The position numbers were made by a program, and so were the translations under genes. From NCBI RefSeq assembly GCF_014650035.1, contig NZ_BMUE01000011.1, positions 62,001-126,000 on the forward strand: DNA of 64,000 nt, read 5' to 3'. This document shows, piece by piece, positions 8,938 through 17,013 of this stretch (its first letter is position 1; each line of letters starts with the position of its first letter). Below the pieces are notes generated by a model. The model was not told the origin of the DNA, ran no database searches, and saw only the letters and a list, made by a program, of their open reading frames with translations. Origin of the DNA: Streptomyces lucensis JCM 4490. GTDB taxonomy: Bacteria; Actinomycetota; Actinomycetes; Streptomycetales; Streptomycetaceae.

Positions 8938-10944
8938 TTAGCGGGGACCGTCGATCGTCGCCCTGCCGCCGCCACCGCCGAGCGTGGCGTGGTGGGCCCG
9001 CCAGCGGCGGCCACCGGGCCTGGCCGTGCGGGCCGTCGACGTACGGCGCGCCATCCCCGCCGATCCGGGCGCGCCCGCCGATCCGGGCGCGCCCGCCGAT
9101 CCGGGCGCGCCCGCCGCGCCCGCCGCGCCCGCCGCGCCCGCCGCGCCCGCCGCGCCCGCCGCGCCCGCCGATCCCGGCGCGACCGGCCGGGAGGCGGTCC
9201 GGGCGGCCCGTTCGAACCGGCTCGGGAACGGGAACCTGCGCTCCAGGAAGGCGCCGATGGCCGCCTGCGCCGCCGCCCGGTCGGCCTGCGCCGTGTCCAC
9301 GTCGTTGAGGCAGAAGAAGTCGACGTCCTCACCGGCCGCCAGCCGGGCCAGCCGCCGCCGCATGTCCGGGGTGCCCAACTGCACGTAGCGGAAGCGGTAC
9401 TCGGCCGGTATCGCCCGGCCGGTCGCGATCGCCCAGTGGTGGTGCAGAGTGGACGCCGGCGCGACGTCCGAGGTGGAGCGGAACCGCGAGTACGAGGTCC
9501 GTTCCAGTTCCTCGATCTTCAGGTCCTCCATCTCCCGCATCACCGACAGCAGTTGCGGGTGCGGGGTGTGCAGCGACTTGTGCGTGGCCTGCCGGCCGTG
9601 GAAGCGCAGGACCACCTCGCGGGCGTTCTTGCCCGCGGAGTTCGGCGCCGGCTCCATCGGGTGCGGGTCGCCCACGCCGAGCTTCAGCGGGGACAGCGGG
9701 ATGCGCGCGATGCCGTTGCCGTGGAAGAAGTGCCCCGGTCCCACGGGGCGGTTGAGGAAGACGTCGTCGTTGAAGTACAGGTAGTGGTCCGACAGACCCG
9801 GGATGTGGTGCAGCCGGCTCTCTATCGCGTGCGAGTTGAACACGGGCAGCGCGTCGTCCGGGAGGATGTCCCGGTGGTCGACCACGGTCAGGCCCTCCGC
9901 CCGCGGATCCAGCCAGGACGGCACCTGGGAGTCGGTCACCAGGTAGACGTGCCGGACGAACCCGGCGTACATCTCCAGCGAGCGCAGCGCGTACCTCAGC
10001 TCGTCGTGGCTGGTGTAGCGGGAGGCGCCGGTCTCGCGCGGGGCGATGTCGTTGTCCGACGCCTGCTGGTGGGCGCGCCGCTTCGCGGCCATCGCCGGAT
10101 CGTCCCCGTCGACCCAGGTGTACACGACGTCGACGGGGAAGAGCACCTCGTCGATGCCGGGCTCGGCGAACTGGGCGAACGTCGGCACGCTGCGGTGGCC
10201 CGCCACCGCGGGCCGGCGCGCCGCCACCTGCTCCTGCGCCGCCGCGGGGACCACCTCCGACACGGCGTTGCCGCGCGGGGCGACCAGCGCCGACCCGAAG
10301 ACGTCCGGCAGCCGGTTGCCGGGCACGGTCAGCCAGGAGGGGTCCGGGCCCCGGGTGTCCAGGTCCCGGCCGTGCCGCCAGAACTCGATGTCGCAGCCCG
10401 TCTCCAGAGCGCTGAGCACCTGGCCCGCGGGGCCGAGGCGCAGCACCCCGGTACGCAGCACGGCGGCCCGCCGCAGCGCCCGCGGCAGCTTCCCGTCCGC
10501 CCACAGCACCGCCGTGGTCACCACGCCGTCCGCGCCGACCGCGCCGACGTAGGCGGGGGTGCGCACGAAGCGGTGGGCGGCCCGGGCGAGCACCACCTCG
10601 CGGTACGTCTCCTCGACGCCGATCACCTGACGCGGCGTGCCGTGCCCCTGCTCGGAGGGGACCAGGAAGTACGGCACGCCGGCCGTCTCCAGCAGGGTGC
10701 ACACCTGCTCCAGGTCGGCTGCGGCGGCGTCCGCGGCGGTGTAGCCGGCGACCGTGCGGCCGTACAGCCGCACCGGTCCGGCGGTGATCCGGCGCAGCCC
10801 GGGGATCGAGTCCTTGAGGCGCCGGCGGGCCCGGGCCGTGCGCAGCGACCAGAGCCCGGCCCACAGCCAGAGCCGCAGGCGCACGAGGAGGTCCCGGGCG
10901 GCCCGGGCGCCCGAGGGCGCCGCGAAGCGGTTGCGGATGTCCAT
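8938..10944 (-). CDS. Stealth family sugar-phosphate transferase with a collagen-like C-terminal tail
   Basis: A 668-residue protein of the Stealth family (hexose-1-phosphate transferases that build phosphodiester-linked polysaccharides and resemble eukaryotic GlcNAc-1-phosphotransferase). Conserved region 1 is VDVVYTWVDG (271-280); region 2 covers SRYTSHDELRYALRSLEMY; region 3 covers LSDHYLYFNDDVF; region 4 is FFCLNDVD. Residues 586-630 are a Gly-Ala/Pro-Ala/Ser triplet run (GAAGAAG..., GAPGSAG...) with collagen-like Gly-X-Y spacing, followed by a basic tail. The second Stealth gene on the same strand ends only 13 bp before this start, so the two form an operon. The acceptor polysaccharide is unknown; a cell-wall phosphoglycan is plausible. 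Confidence 0.9.
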   Translation of the reverse strand: MDIRNRFAAPSGARAARDLLVRLRLWLWAGLWSLRTARARRRLKDSIPGLRRITAGPVRLYGRTVAGYTAADAAAADLEQVCTLLETAGVPYFLVPSEQGHGTPRQVIGVEETYREVVLARAAHRFVRTPAYVGAVGADGVVTTAVLWADGKLPRALRRAAVLRTGVLRLGPAGQVLSALETGCDIEFWRHGRDLDTRGPDPSWLTVPGNRLPDVFGSALVAPRGNAVSEVVPAAAQEQVAARRPAVAGHRSVPTFAQFAEPGIDEVLFPVDVVYTWVDGDDPAMAAKRRAHQQASDNDIAPRETGASRYTSHDELRYALRSLEMYAGFVRHVYLVTDSQVPSWLDPRAEGLTVVDHRDILPDDALPVFNSHAIESRLHHIPGLSDHYLYFNDDVFLNRPVGPGHFFHGNGIARIPLSPLKLGVGDPHPMEPAPNSAGKNAREVVLRFHGRQATHKSLHTPHPQLLSVMREMEDLKIEELERTSYSRFRSTSDVAPASTLHHHWAIATGRAIPAEYRFRYVQLGTPDMRRRLARLAAGEDVDFFCLNDVDTAQADRAAAQAAIGAFLERRFPFPSRFERAARTASRPVAPGSAGAAGAAGAAGAAGAAGAAGAPGSAGAPGSAGAPGSAGMARRTSTARTARPGGRRWRAHHATLGGGGGRATIDGPR
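9058..9180. repeat. In-frame 18-bp and 9-bp repeats encoding Gly-X-Y
   Basis: Three copies of an 18-bp unit (GCCGATCCGGGCGCGCCC on the plus strand) followed by six copies of the related 9-bp GCCGCGCCC. The array lies inside the first Stealth gene and encodes its collagen-like tail. The copy number is multiple-of-3 neutral, so it can expand or contract without breaking the frame. Confidence 0.9.
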
Positions 10945-10957
10945 GGGCTCGGCCTCG

Positions 10958-12652
10958 TCAGCTCTGCTTCTCGAAGGGGCTCGGGAAGGGGAAGTAGTTC
11001 TCCAGGAAGTCGTGCATCCGGACGCTGACCTGCTCCCGCTCCTCCGGCGGCACGTCGACGTCGTTGAGGCAGAAGAAGTCGAAGCGGCGGTTGCGGCGCA
11101 GGTCGTTCAGGCGCCGCTCGGCGTCCGGGCGGCTGATGTTGACGTACCGGAAGCTGAACTTGCCCGGCACGCCGCGGCCTGTCATCAGGGCGTACTGGTA
11201 GAGCAGCGGGGCCGTCATCGCGATGTCCGTCGGCGAGCGGAACCGGGACGCCGTGGTGCGGGCGATGTCCTCCGGGAACAGGTCCTCCAGCGCCCGCAGT
11301 GTCTCGCGCTGCTGCGGCAGCGGGGTGTGCATGAAGTTGTTCGTGGTCATCCGGCCGAACTTCTCCAGCAGCAGCCGGCGCACGTTCTTGCTGGCGGAGT
11401 TGGTGGCCGTCTCCTCGGCGTGCGGCTTGCCGACGCCGATCTTGAGCGGGGACACCGGGATCTTCATCAGGCCGCTGCCGAAGAAGAAGTGCTCCGGGGC
11501 GATCCGGCGGCCGACGAACACGTCGTCGTTGAAGTACAGGTAGTGGTCCGACAGGCCCGGGATGTGGTGCAGCCGTGTCTCGATCGCGTGCGAGTTGAAC
11601 ACCGGCAGGGCGTCCGCCGGGAAGATGTCGCGGTGGTCGACGACCGTGATGCCCGGGGCGGTGTCGTCGAGCCAGTGCGGCTTCTGGCCGTCGGTGACGA
11701 TGTAGATGTGCCGGACGAAGTCGGCGTACATCGCGAGCGAGCGCAGCGAGTACTTCAGCTCGTCGTGGCTGGTGTAGCGGGAGGCGTTCGTCTCCTTGTC
11801 CAGGATCTCGGCGGTGCCGCGCTCCTGGTAGCGGGCCCGCTTGGCCCGCATCTCCGGCTCCTCGCCGTCCACCCAGGTGTAGACGACGTCCACCGGGAAG
11901 GTCACCTGGTTCACGGTCGGCAGGGTCAGCGGGGTGAAGCTCGGCAGCTCCCGCTCGCCGACGCGCACGGTGGCGGGCTTCTGCTCGGCGGCCGGCAGGA
12001 CGTCCGTGACGCCGTTGTTCCGCGGGGTGATCAGGGACTCGGCGAAGACGTCGGCGGACGCCTGCGGCTGAACCTTGGCCAGTCGCCGGGGGCCGTCGGC
12101 CGACTCCAGGAGCGCTCCGCCGTCCTCCCAGAACTCGACGTCACAGGCCAGCTCCGGTCCGGCGAGCAGCTGGCCCTCCGGTCCGAGGAGGTTCTCCCCG
12201 ACGCGCAGGACGGGGGCGCTGCGCAGCGGGGCCGGCAGTACGCCGTCCATGAACATCGCGGGGTGCTTGAGCGCCCCGCCGGGCAGCGGCCTGCCGATGA
12301 ACACCGCCTTGCCCTCGTTCTGCGCCTCCAGCGCGGTGAGGAAGCGCTCCCGGTCGACGGCGTTCACGCCGACGACGTGCCGGATGCGGGAGGCGACCAT
12401 GAAGTAGGAGATGCCCTCCTGCTCCAGCGCGGCGACGACCAGGTCCAGGTTGGAGGCGGCGGCCTCGGCGGCGGTGAAGCGTGTCACCAGCCGTCCGTAC
12501 AGCTCCTGGCCGCGGACTTTCACCGGGCGCAGCACCGGGTCGGTGACCGCTGTCCTGCGACGGCGCCGCATGGTACGCAGCTGCCAGACCCGCTCGGCGG
12601 CCTTCCGCTCGACTCTCGGCCGGATGCGGCGGGCAAAGGAACGGACGGTCAC
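10958..12652 (-). CDS. Stealth family sugar-phosphate transferase
   Basis: A 564-residue paralogue of the downstream gene without the collagen-like tail. It has the Stealth regions VDVVYTWVDG (254-263), ASRYTSHDELKYSLRSLAMY, LSDHYLYFNDDVF and FFCLNDVDVP, and ends FPFPSPFE. Residues 1-35 are very basic (RRIRPRVERK..RRRRRT) and no signal peptide is seen, so it probably acts in the cytoplasm or at the inner face of the membrane. Both paralogues share an N-terminal domain of about 200 residues (VRGQELYGRLV..FTAAEAAASNLDLV) before region 1. It is the first gene of a two-gene operon; the start follows GAGGAGCC. Two non-identical copies suggest different sugars or acceptors. Confidence 0.9.
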   Translation of the reverse strand: MTVRSFARRIRPRVERKAAERVWQLRTMRRRRRTAVTDPVLRPVKVRGQELYGRLVTRFTAAEAAASNLDLVVAALEQEGISYFMVASRIRHVVGVNAVDRERFLTALEAQNEGKAVFIGRPLPGGALKHPAMFMDGVLPAPLRSAPVLRVGENLLGPEGQLLAGPELACDVEFWEDGGALLESADGPRRLAKVQPQASADVFAESLITPRNNGVTDVLPAAEQKPATVRVGERELPSFTPLTLPTVNQVTFPVDVVYTWVDGEEPEMRAKRARYQERGTAEILDKETNASRYTSHDELKYSLRSLAMYADFVRHIYIVTDGQKPHWLDDTAPGITVVDHRDIFPADALPVFNSHAIETRLHHIPGLSDHYLYFNDDVFVGRRIAPEHFFFGSGLMKIPVSPLKIGVGKPHAEETATNSASKNVRRLLLEKFGRMTTNNFMHTPLPQQRETLRALEDLFPEDIARTTASRFRSPTDIAMTAPLLYQYALMTGRGVPGKFSFRYVNISRPDAERRLNDLRRNRRFDFFCLNDVDVPPEEREQVSVRMHDFLENYFPFPSPFEKQS

Positions 12653-12887
12653 GTTCGGGGCTCCTCTTCGTAAACCTCACTTCTGCGATAACCAGACCGT
12701 CGGATGTGGTGAAAGGTTGTAGAAGAATTAACCGGGGCTTGGACGAAGTGATCGCGGACACAGAGCGAGGCACGTACCGACCCACGCACCGACCCACGTA
12801 CGGGCCGCCCGCGCCGACGCGGGCGGCCCGGCTCGCTGGGTGGACACGGAGGCCGCCCCCCGGGGCCCCTTAGGTAGGCTCGAAGCC

Positions 12888-13649
12888 ATGGCCGACGCAC
12901 CGTACAAGCTGATCCTCCTCCGCCACGGCGAGAGCGAGTGGAACGCGAAGAACCTGTTCACCGGCTGGGTGGACGTGAACCTGAACGAGAAGGGCGAGAA
13001 GGAGGCGGTCCGCGGCGGTGAGCTGCTCAAGGACGCCGGCCTGCTGCCCGACGTGGTCCACACGTCCCTCCAGAAGCGCGCGATCCGCACCGCCCAGCTC
13101 GCGCTGGAAGCGGCCGACCGCCACTGGATCCCGGTCCACCGCAGCTGGCGCCTGAACGAGCGCCACTACGGCGCCCTGCAGGGCAAGGACAAGGCGGCGA
13201 CGCTGGCCGAGTTCGGCGAGGAGCAGTTCATGCTCTGGCGCCGCTCGTACGACACCCCGCCGCCCCCGCTCCCGGACGACTCCGAGTTCTCCCAGGCGCA
13301 CGACGCCCGCTACGCGACGATCCCGCCGGAGCTGCGCCCGCGCACGGAGTGCCTGAAGGACGTCGTCATCCGCATGCTGCCGTACTGGTACGACGGCATC
13401 GTCCCCGACCTGCTCGCCGGCCGCACGGTCCTGGTGGCGGCCCACGGCAACAGCCTGCGCGCCCTGGTCAAGCACCTGGACGGCATCTCGGACGCCGACA
13501 TCGCGGGCCTGAACATCCCGACGGGCATCCCCCTCGCCTACGAACTGGACGCCGACTTCAAGCCGGTCACCCCCGGCGGCAAGTACCTCGACCCCGAGGC
13601 GGCGGCAGCGGCGATCGAGGCGGTCAAGAACCAGGGCAAGAAGAAGTAA
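12888..13649 (+). CDS. gpmA: 2,3-bisphosphoglycerate-dependent phosphoglycerate mutase
   Basis: A 253-residue glycolytic enzyme that interconverts 3- and 2-phosphoglycerate through a phosphohistidine. The RHGESEWN motif (residues 12-19) carries the catalytic H13. The LNERHYGALQG segment carries the acid/base Glu, and the second His is in AAHGNSLRAL. The length and the C-terminal PTGIPLAYELD match dPGM enzymes. The ATG at 12888 fits the family N-terminus (MADAPYKLILLRHG); there is no strong ribosome site. It is followed by a strong terminator and stands alone. Confidence 0.97.
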   Translation: MADAPYKLILLRHGESEWNAKNLFTGWVDVNLNEKGEKEAVRGGELLKDAGLLPDVVHTSLQKRAIRTAQLALEAADRHWIPVHRSWRLNERHYGALQGKDKAATLAEFGEEQFMLWRRSYDTPPPPLPDDSEFSQAHDARYATIPPELRPRTECLKDVVIRMLPYWYDGIVPDLLAGRTVLVAAHGNSLRALVKHLDGISDADIAGLNIPTGIPLAYELDADFKPVTPGGKYLDPEAAAAAIEAVKNQGKKK

Positions 13650-13660
13650 GACGGACTGAT

Positions 13661-13701
13661 CAAGCCCCCTACCTGCGGTTTCTCCGCGAGTAGGGGGCTT
13701 G
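13661..13701 (+). terminator. Stem-loop terminator after gpmA
   Basis: A perfect 12-bp stem, CAAGCCCCCTAC / GTAGGGGGCTTG, with an inner GCGG/CCGC pairing, 11 bp past the gpmA stop. There is no U-tract, as is common in Streptomyces. Confidence 0.85.
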
Positions 13702-13859
13702 CTGCTGCCTCCGGGCCGTCTCTGGGCCGTCGCGCTCAGATGCGGTGCAGTCTCACCCGGACCGACACGACGAAGGCCAAGGGGAGGACGGCGATGGGTT
13801 CAGCACCGACCCACACGGCCAGCGCCGCCCCGCCGAGGCCGACGAGGCCCAAAGGCAGC

Positions 13860-14145
13860 TCACGAGGGATGAGAGCGCTCCTGGCTGGACGGCATGAGGT
13901 GCGCGTACACGCGGAGCGTCAGGCCTGGGTCCGAGTGGCCGCGGTACTCGGCGAGGGCCTTGATGTTCTCGCCGGCGTCCAGGAGCACCGAGGCCTAGAA
14001 GTGCCTCAGAGCATGCATCCCGTTCGCCCGGGACTCGACGTAGGGCTCGCCAGGAACCGCTTCATGTGCTCCCCAAGCGCATCGGCCACGGGGCCAGGAA
14101 GCGGGACGTCCCGAAGTTTGCCGCCCTTCGGCGGGGCGGGGGCGG
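13860..14145 (-). pseudogene. Tyrosine integrase, C-terminal remnant (frameshift and amber)
   Basis: The minus strand encodes the C-terminal catalytic part of a phage-type tyrosine recombinase in two frames. The first frame gives PPKGGKLRDVPLPGPVADAL then EHMKRFLAS. After a frameshift near 14045 the second gives ANGMHALRHF, an in-frame TAG where the family has Tyr (RHFYAS), then SVLLDAGENIKALAEYRGHS, then RVYAHLMPSSQERS and a TGA at 13860-13862. The catalytic Arg/His (ALRH), His (GHSD) and Tyr (RVYAH) positions remain readable. The N-terminal two thirds are missing, replaced by a CPCC gene fragment on the opposite strand. It marks an old integration event just after gpmA. Confidence 0.85.
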
Positions 14146-14617
14146 GCCCTATCAGTGTCCGTGCTGCGGCTACCTGACGCTCGCAGAGCGCGGCCTCTAC
14201 GAGATCTGCGCCGTGTGCTTCTGGGAGGACGACGGCCAGGACGATCACGACGCCGACAGGGTACGCGGCGGACCGAACGGCCGGCTGAGTCTGACTGAGG
14301 CCCGTCGCAACTTCCACGCCATGGGCGCATGCGACGAGCGGTGCACCCAGTTCGTTCGGGAGCCACTGTCACACGACAGCGGCGGTCGAGGCCGGACGCC
14401 CAGGGGTGATCGGCCGAGGCGCACGGGCGGTTGGCCGACGTTGGCAGGCCCCCGTGATCGACCTGATAAAGATGAGGCCAGACCTCAAAGCGTTCACCTG
14501 GCCCGGGTGCCGTCCTCACCGCTGGCTGGCCCCCGCCGCCTTGACTCAGCCTTGATCCATCGATCCGATTCCGAGGCGGCTGTGCTGAGGGCCTGTCCCC
14601 GGATTCACCAAAGGTGA
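14132..14617 (+). pseudogene. CPCC-type cysteine-rich protein, 5' end lost at the junction with the integrase remnant
   Basis: The frame encodes PYQCPCCGYLTLAERGLYE, then ICAVCFWEDDGQDDHDADRV and GGPNGRLSLTEARRNF, which match small CPCC-domain (Pfam cysteine-rich CPCC) proteins of unknown function. Four Cys (CPCC plus CAVC) could bind zinc. The normal N-terminus is absent: upstream of about 14130 the frame only reads the antisense of the integrase remnant. Family similarity ends near 14385, after which the frame runs on through a dispersed repeat to a stop at 14617. It is probably non-functional, though an in-frame ATG at 14066 could still give a chimeric protein. Confidence 0.65.
14408..14491. 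repeat. Dispersed ~84-bp repeat, copy 1 (partner at 45721)
   Basis: The sequence from GATCGGCCGAGGCG to GACCTCAAAGC aligns along its whole length with 45721-45803. By eye about 80% of positions match, with the core GTGATCGACCTGATAA conserved exactly. It lies past the CPCC fragment in this island; the other copy lies past the GNAT gene of the tRNA-Thr element. Confidence 0.8.
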
Positions 14618-14805
14618 GATCGTCCCCGATCGCGGCCGAAGAGTCGCCGGATCAGCAAGTACGTACCCACGGCAAGCAAGGTCGCCCCTATAAGGATCAA
14701 GGCCACCCCGATAGCGATCAGGAATGCCCCGATAAGGACCAGAAATGCCCCAAGCAGGACCAAGAGCGTCCCGATGATGAGGAGAAAGATCGCGAGGACG
14801 GTCAC
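14605..14805 (-). CDS. Small hydrophobic protein built of six glycine heptads
   Basis: A 66-residue protein starting at GTG 14805, about 6 bases after AGGAGAC. After VTVLAIFLL it is almost entirely six consecutive 7-residue units with Gly at position 3: IIGTLLV, LLGAFLV, LIGAFLI, AIGVALI, LIGATLL, AVGTYLL. A short basic tail (RRLFGRDRGRSHLW) follows. The DNA keeps 21-bp periodicity. Gly every seven residues on one helix face is a glycine-zipper pattern that favours close packing of membrane helices or oligomers. I do not recognise a family. Possibilities are a holin- or toxin-like peptide or a structural membrane peptide; function is unknown. It lies in the integrase-marked island. Confidence 0.65.
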   Translation of the reverse strand: MTVLAIFLLIIGTLLVLLGAFLVLIGAFLIAIGVALILIGATLLAVGTYLLIRRLFGRDRGRSHLW

Positions 14806-14945
14806 GGTTGTCTCCTGTCCTCCCTCCCGCTCTGCCTCCTTCCCTGCTCCCGGGGGAACACGCCGCCTCACGCCCACAGCACGGTTGCTGAGCGTCGCCG
14901 CACCGTCATCCAGTGCGATTCACGCCTGTTGCAAGATCGGTCTTG

Positions 14946-15215
14946 CTATGCCTGCGGCCCCTCGGCATCCCTCCGGCTGGACACGACATGTCGCGCGATC
15001 GTGGACAAGGCCAGCTCACGATCCTCGGCAACCACGAGCCAACCCTTGCCCAGGAGCGATTGCAGCAGTGGGCGGACCTCTTCGCCCAGTTCCTCCGCCA
15101 AGTCGTCATCCGTGAGGGAGAAGCCATCCTGTACACGGCTCGCCACGTGGAACACGACGGCTTCCTCCCCCGCGGTGATGTTGAAGTCCATGACGTGAAG
15201 GTATGCGAGCCCCAT
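14946..15215 (-). CDS. Hypothetical protein, possibly winged-helix-like
   Basis: About 89 residues if started at ATG 15215, with an alternative ATG at 15191 (MDFNITAGEE). The pattern FSLTDDDLAEELGEEVRPLL followed by QSLLGKGWLVVAEDRELAL resembles a small winged helix (a helix-turn-helix followed by a beta-wing), as in DNA-binding accessory proteins. No ribosome site is obvious for either start. It sits upstream of the glycine-heptad gene on the same strand with a gap of about 140 bp. Function is unknown. Confidence 0.45.
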   Translation of the reverse strand: MGLAYLHVMDFNITAGEEAVVFHVASRVQDGFSLTDDDLAEELGEEVRPLLQSLLGKGWLVVAEDRELALSTIARHVVSSRRDAEGPQA

Positions 15216-15517
15216 GACCGCAGCACGCCGATGGCGCCTGAAGCCGGGAATCATCGGCTGCGGCCGGATGCGCCTGCGGCTGATCCGAACGGCCTGGTCA
15301 GTCCCCACCCGCCCGTCTCGGTTTCCGTCTCATTCAGCGACGGACACCACCGTTCAGGCGGGTCCCGCACTCGACTCGTGATGAGCGCCCGGACGGGCAT
15401 GAACGCAGGTGAACGCCCCGGCACGGCCCCTAGTGGACTGCCAGCAGACCTGGAAAGCGGTCGCGGCAGATGTACGGCGGTCAGAGATCATCCGGACCCC
15501 CAAGAGACCCCCTGAAC

Positions 15518-15691
15518 TCAGCTGCCGTCGTGGCACTCGTCTTCGGCGGGGGACTGGCAGGCCCGGCACAGTTCGTGCCGCCCATAGGAAGTGATCACGC
15601 TTCCCCAGCCGTTGCACACCTCACAGTCGGCAGCCAAAGCGGCGTTGGCGCGAGGGTTGGGCTCGGGAGCGGTCATCGTTCCGTAAGCCAT
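15518..15691 (-). CDS. Small CxxC..CxxC zinc-ribbon-like protein
   Basis: 57 residues starting at ATG 15691 after a good AGGAG. The core CEVCNGWGSVITSYG followed by HELCRACQ has two CxxC pairs about 16 residues apart, the spacing of a small zinc ribbon, with a CNGWG phrase like DnaJ-type zinc fingers. Similar small proteins occur in Streptomyces integrative elements near replication or regulatory genes, as I recall. There are no further domains; a nucleic-acid or protein adaptor role is possible but not shown. About 300 bp without a supported gene separate it from the next minus-strand gene. Confidence 0.65.
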   Translation of the reverse strand: MAYGTMTAPEPNPRANAALAADCEVCNGWGSVITSYGRHELCRACQSPAEDECHDGS

Positions 15692-16160
15692 TGATTCTCC
15701 TGACGTCGGGACTGCTCCAGATGCACCCCTGGGCTGCACGATGCCTACTTTATTCCGTTTCATGCCCGATTGCGCCCGTTCATGCAGATTTTGTGACTGG
15801 TTTACCTGCTGTGGCAGCCGGACTCGCCCGTGGCCGAGGAATCGTCCCCTGGCGTGGCGCCGTGGTGGGGTGGCGGCCGGCACCGTCAGGGGAGTGCCGC
15901 TGTCCCTTCAAGCAGGCCTCAGGGGCGCACAGCAACGCCCCGGCTCGGGCCGTCTCTGGGCTGCGGGGATGTTCGGCATCAAAGGACTTCTGGCATCCAC
16001 AGCGGACATCAACGGCGTCGGACGAAGGCGTACACCAGCACCCCTGCCTGGCCGTTGCTCCCATCGGCGGCCGCAGTCGGAAGATGCTCGGATCGAACTC
16101 CTAAAGCGGTGCTCCGAGAGCGCCGGCGCCTCGTCAGCAGCGGTCGCTAGGCTCGAGCTC
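15692..16160. other. About 470 bp without a supported gene
   Basis: Open frames occur on both strands but none has a ribosome site or recognisable domain. The segment CGGGCCGTCTCTGGGC (about 15948) also occurs at about 13715 beside the integrase remnant, so part of this stretch may be degraded mobile-element DNA. Confidence 0.4.
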
Positions 16161-16685
16161 GTGAGCGAAGCCGCCCAACTCATAGCGAACCACCGAGTCC
16201 ACGTCGTACCCGTTGTGCTGGCCTTGGCCAATCCACCCTGGCAGCGGGACGTCTGGCTCGACCCGTCGGCGTTCGAAAACCTGGACCATGTCTTCCACAC
16301 ACTCTTCGACGACTTCTGCGACGCCGACGAGCCGGAGCGGTACCTCGGCGTCAGCCTTCGAAGTGACGAAGAGGTCGTCCTCATGCGAGAGCTCGGTGCC
16401 GCGCTCAACGCTGCGGCAGCCGAGGCGCCCAACGACACCGACGCGGAGCATCTCCAGTCATCTGCCTGGCCAGACGTCGTGTCCATCGCCGGGCGCCTCG
16501 CTCAAGTCATGGTCACGAACGACCTGCAAGAACTTGCCACACTGCTCGAGGACGCGGCCGTGCCAGACCCGTGCCAGATCGCGCGGGGAGCCACGGGGAA
16601 CAGCGGGGAGCAGGTCGGCGGCAATTCAGGCTCCGACACGGCGTCGCCACAGGTCGGCTCGGCAACCTCTCGCGAACGCCCTTAG
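16161..16685 (+). CDS. Hypothetical protein resembling SCO4402-like small proteins
   Basis: 174 residues from GTG 16161. The conserved-looking part is residues 1-125: VVLALANPPWQRDVWLDP, FENLDHVFHTLFDDFCD, RYLGVSLRSDEEV and SAWPDVVSIAGRLAQVMV. This pattern (an acidic 'HxLFDDF' segment, then a Ser-x-x-Glu-Glu segment, then a Trp-Pro helix) resembles a family of Streptomyces hypothetical proteins I know as SCO4402-like. Function is unknown. From about residue 135 the frame reads a Gly/Ser-rich tail whose DNA (about 16566-16600) matches sequence at about 46424-46460, so the native C-terminus may have been replaced by element-derived DNA. Confidence 0.6.
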   Translation: MSEAAQLIANHRVHVVPVVLALANPPWQRDVWLDPSAFENLDHVFHTLFDDFCDADEPERYLGVSLRSDEEVVLMRELGAALNAAAAEAPNDTDAEHLQSSAWPDVVSIAGRLAQVMVTNDLQELATLLEDAAVPDPCQIARGATGNSGEQVGGNSGSDTASPQVGSATSRERP

Positions 16686-16714
16686 CTTCCCAAGCCGAGG
16701 GCTCCGGCGCCGTG

Positions 16715-16848
16715 GTCACGCATCGGCTGTCGCGGCTTGCTCTGGTCGACGGCATCAGCAGCGTGGCTGAGCCCGGTAAAGGTACAGCGAGCCATACGCG
16801 CGCCTGATCGGTCGGCCCACCCGCCATCGTGGCTGACTTTCGTCGGCT
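16715..16848. repeat. Cassette leader repeat, copy A (orphan)
   Basis: 134 bp that aligns end to end with 17708-17841 (offset 993), sharing GTCGCGGCTTGC, TGGTCGACG, a CCCACCCGCC-type block and a TCGTCGGC end. It also shares GCGTGGCTGAGYCCGGT and GGTACAGCGAG with copy C. No gene follows it on the minus strand. The rest of the 16686-17013 gap holds nothing that I can support. Confidence 0.65.
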
Positions 16849-17013
16849 GAGGTTCAGACGTGGGTCCGCCGAACGCCGGTACACGCGATCAACCTCCCGC
16901 CGTCTCCGGTCAGAAACAGCATGAACGTCCAGGAGTCATCGGCAGCCCTGATCTGCGACAGGCGAACCGGCTGTTGATGCCGGCCGAGCAGCTCCACGGC
17001 GCATGCCATAGAA

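Noticed and set aside
9061..9180. Short repeats that could suggest a CRISPR array
   Set aside because: The units are contiguous, 9 or 18 bp long, in frame within a coding sequence and have no spacers.
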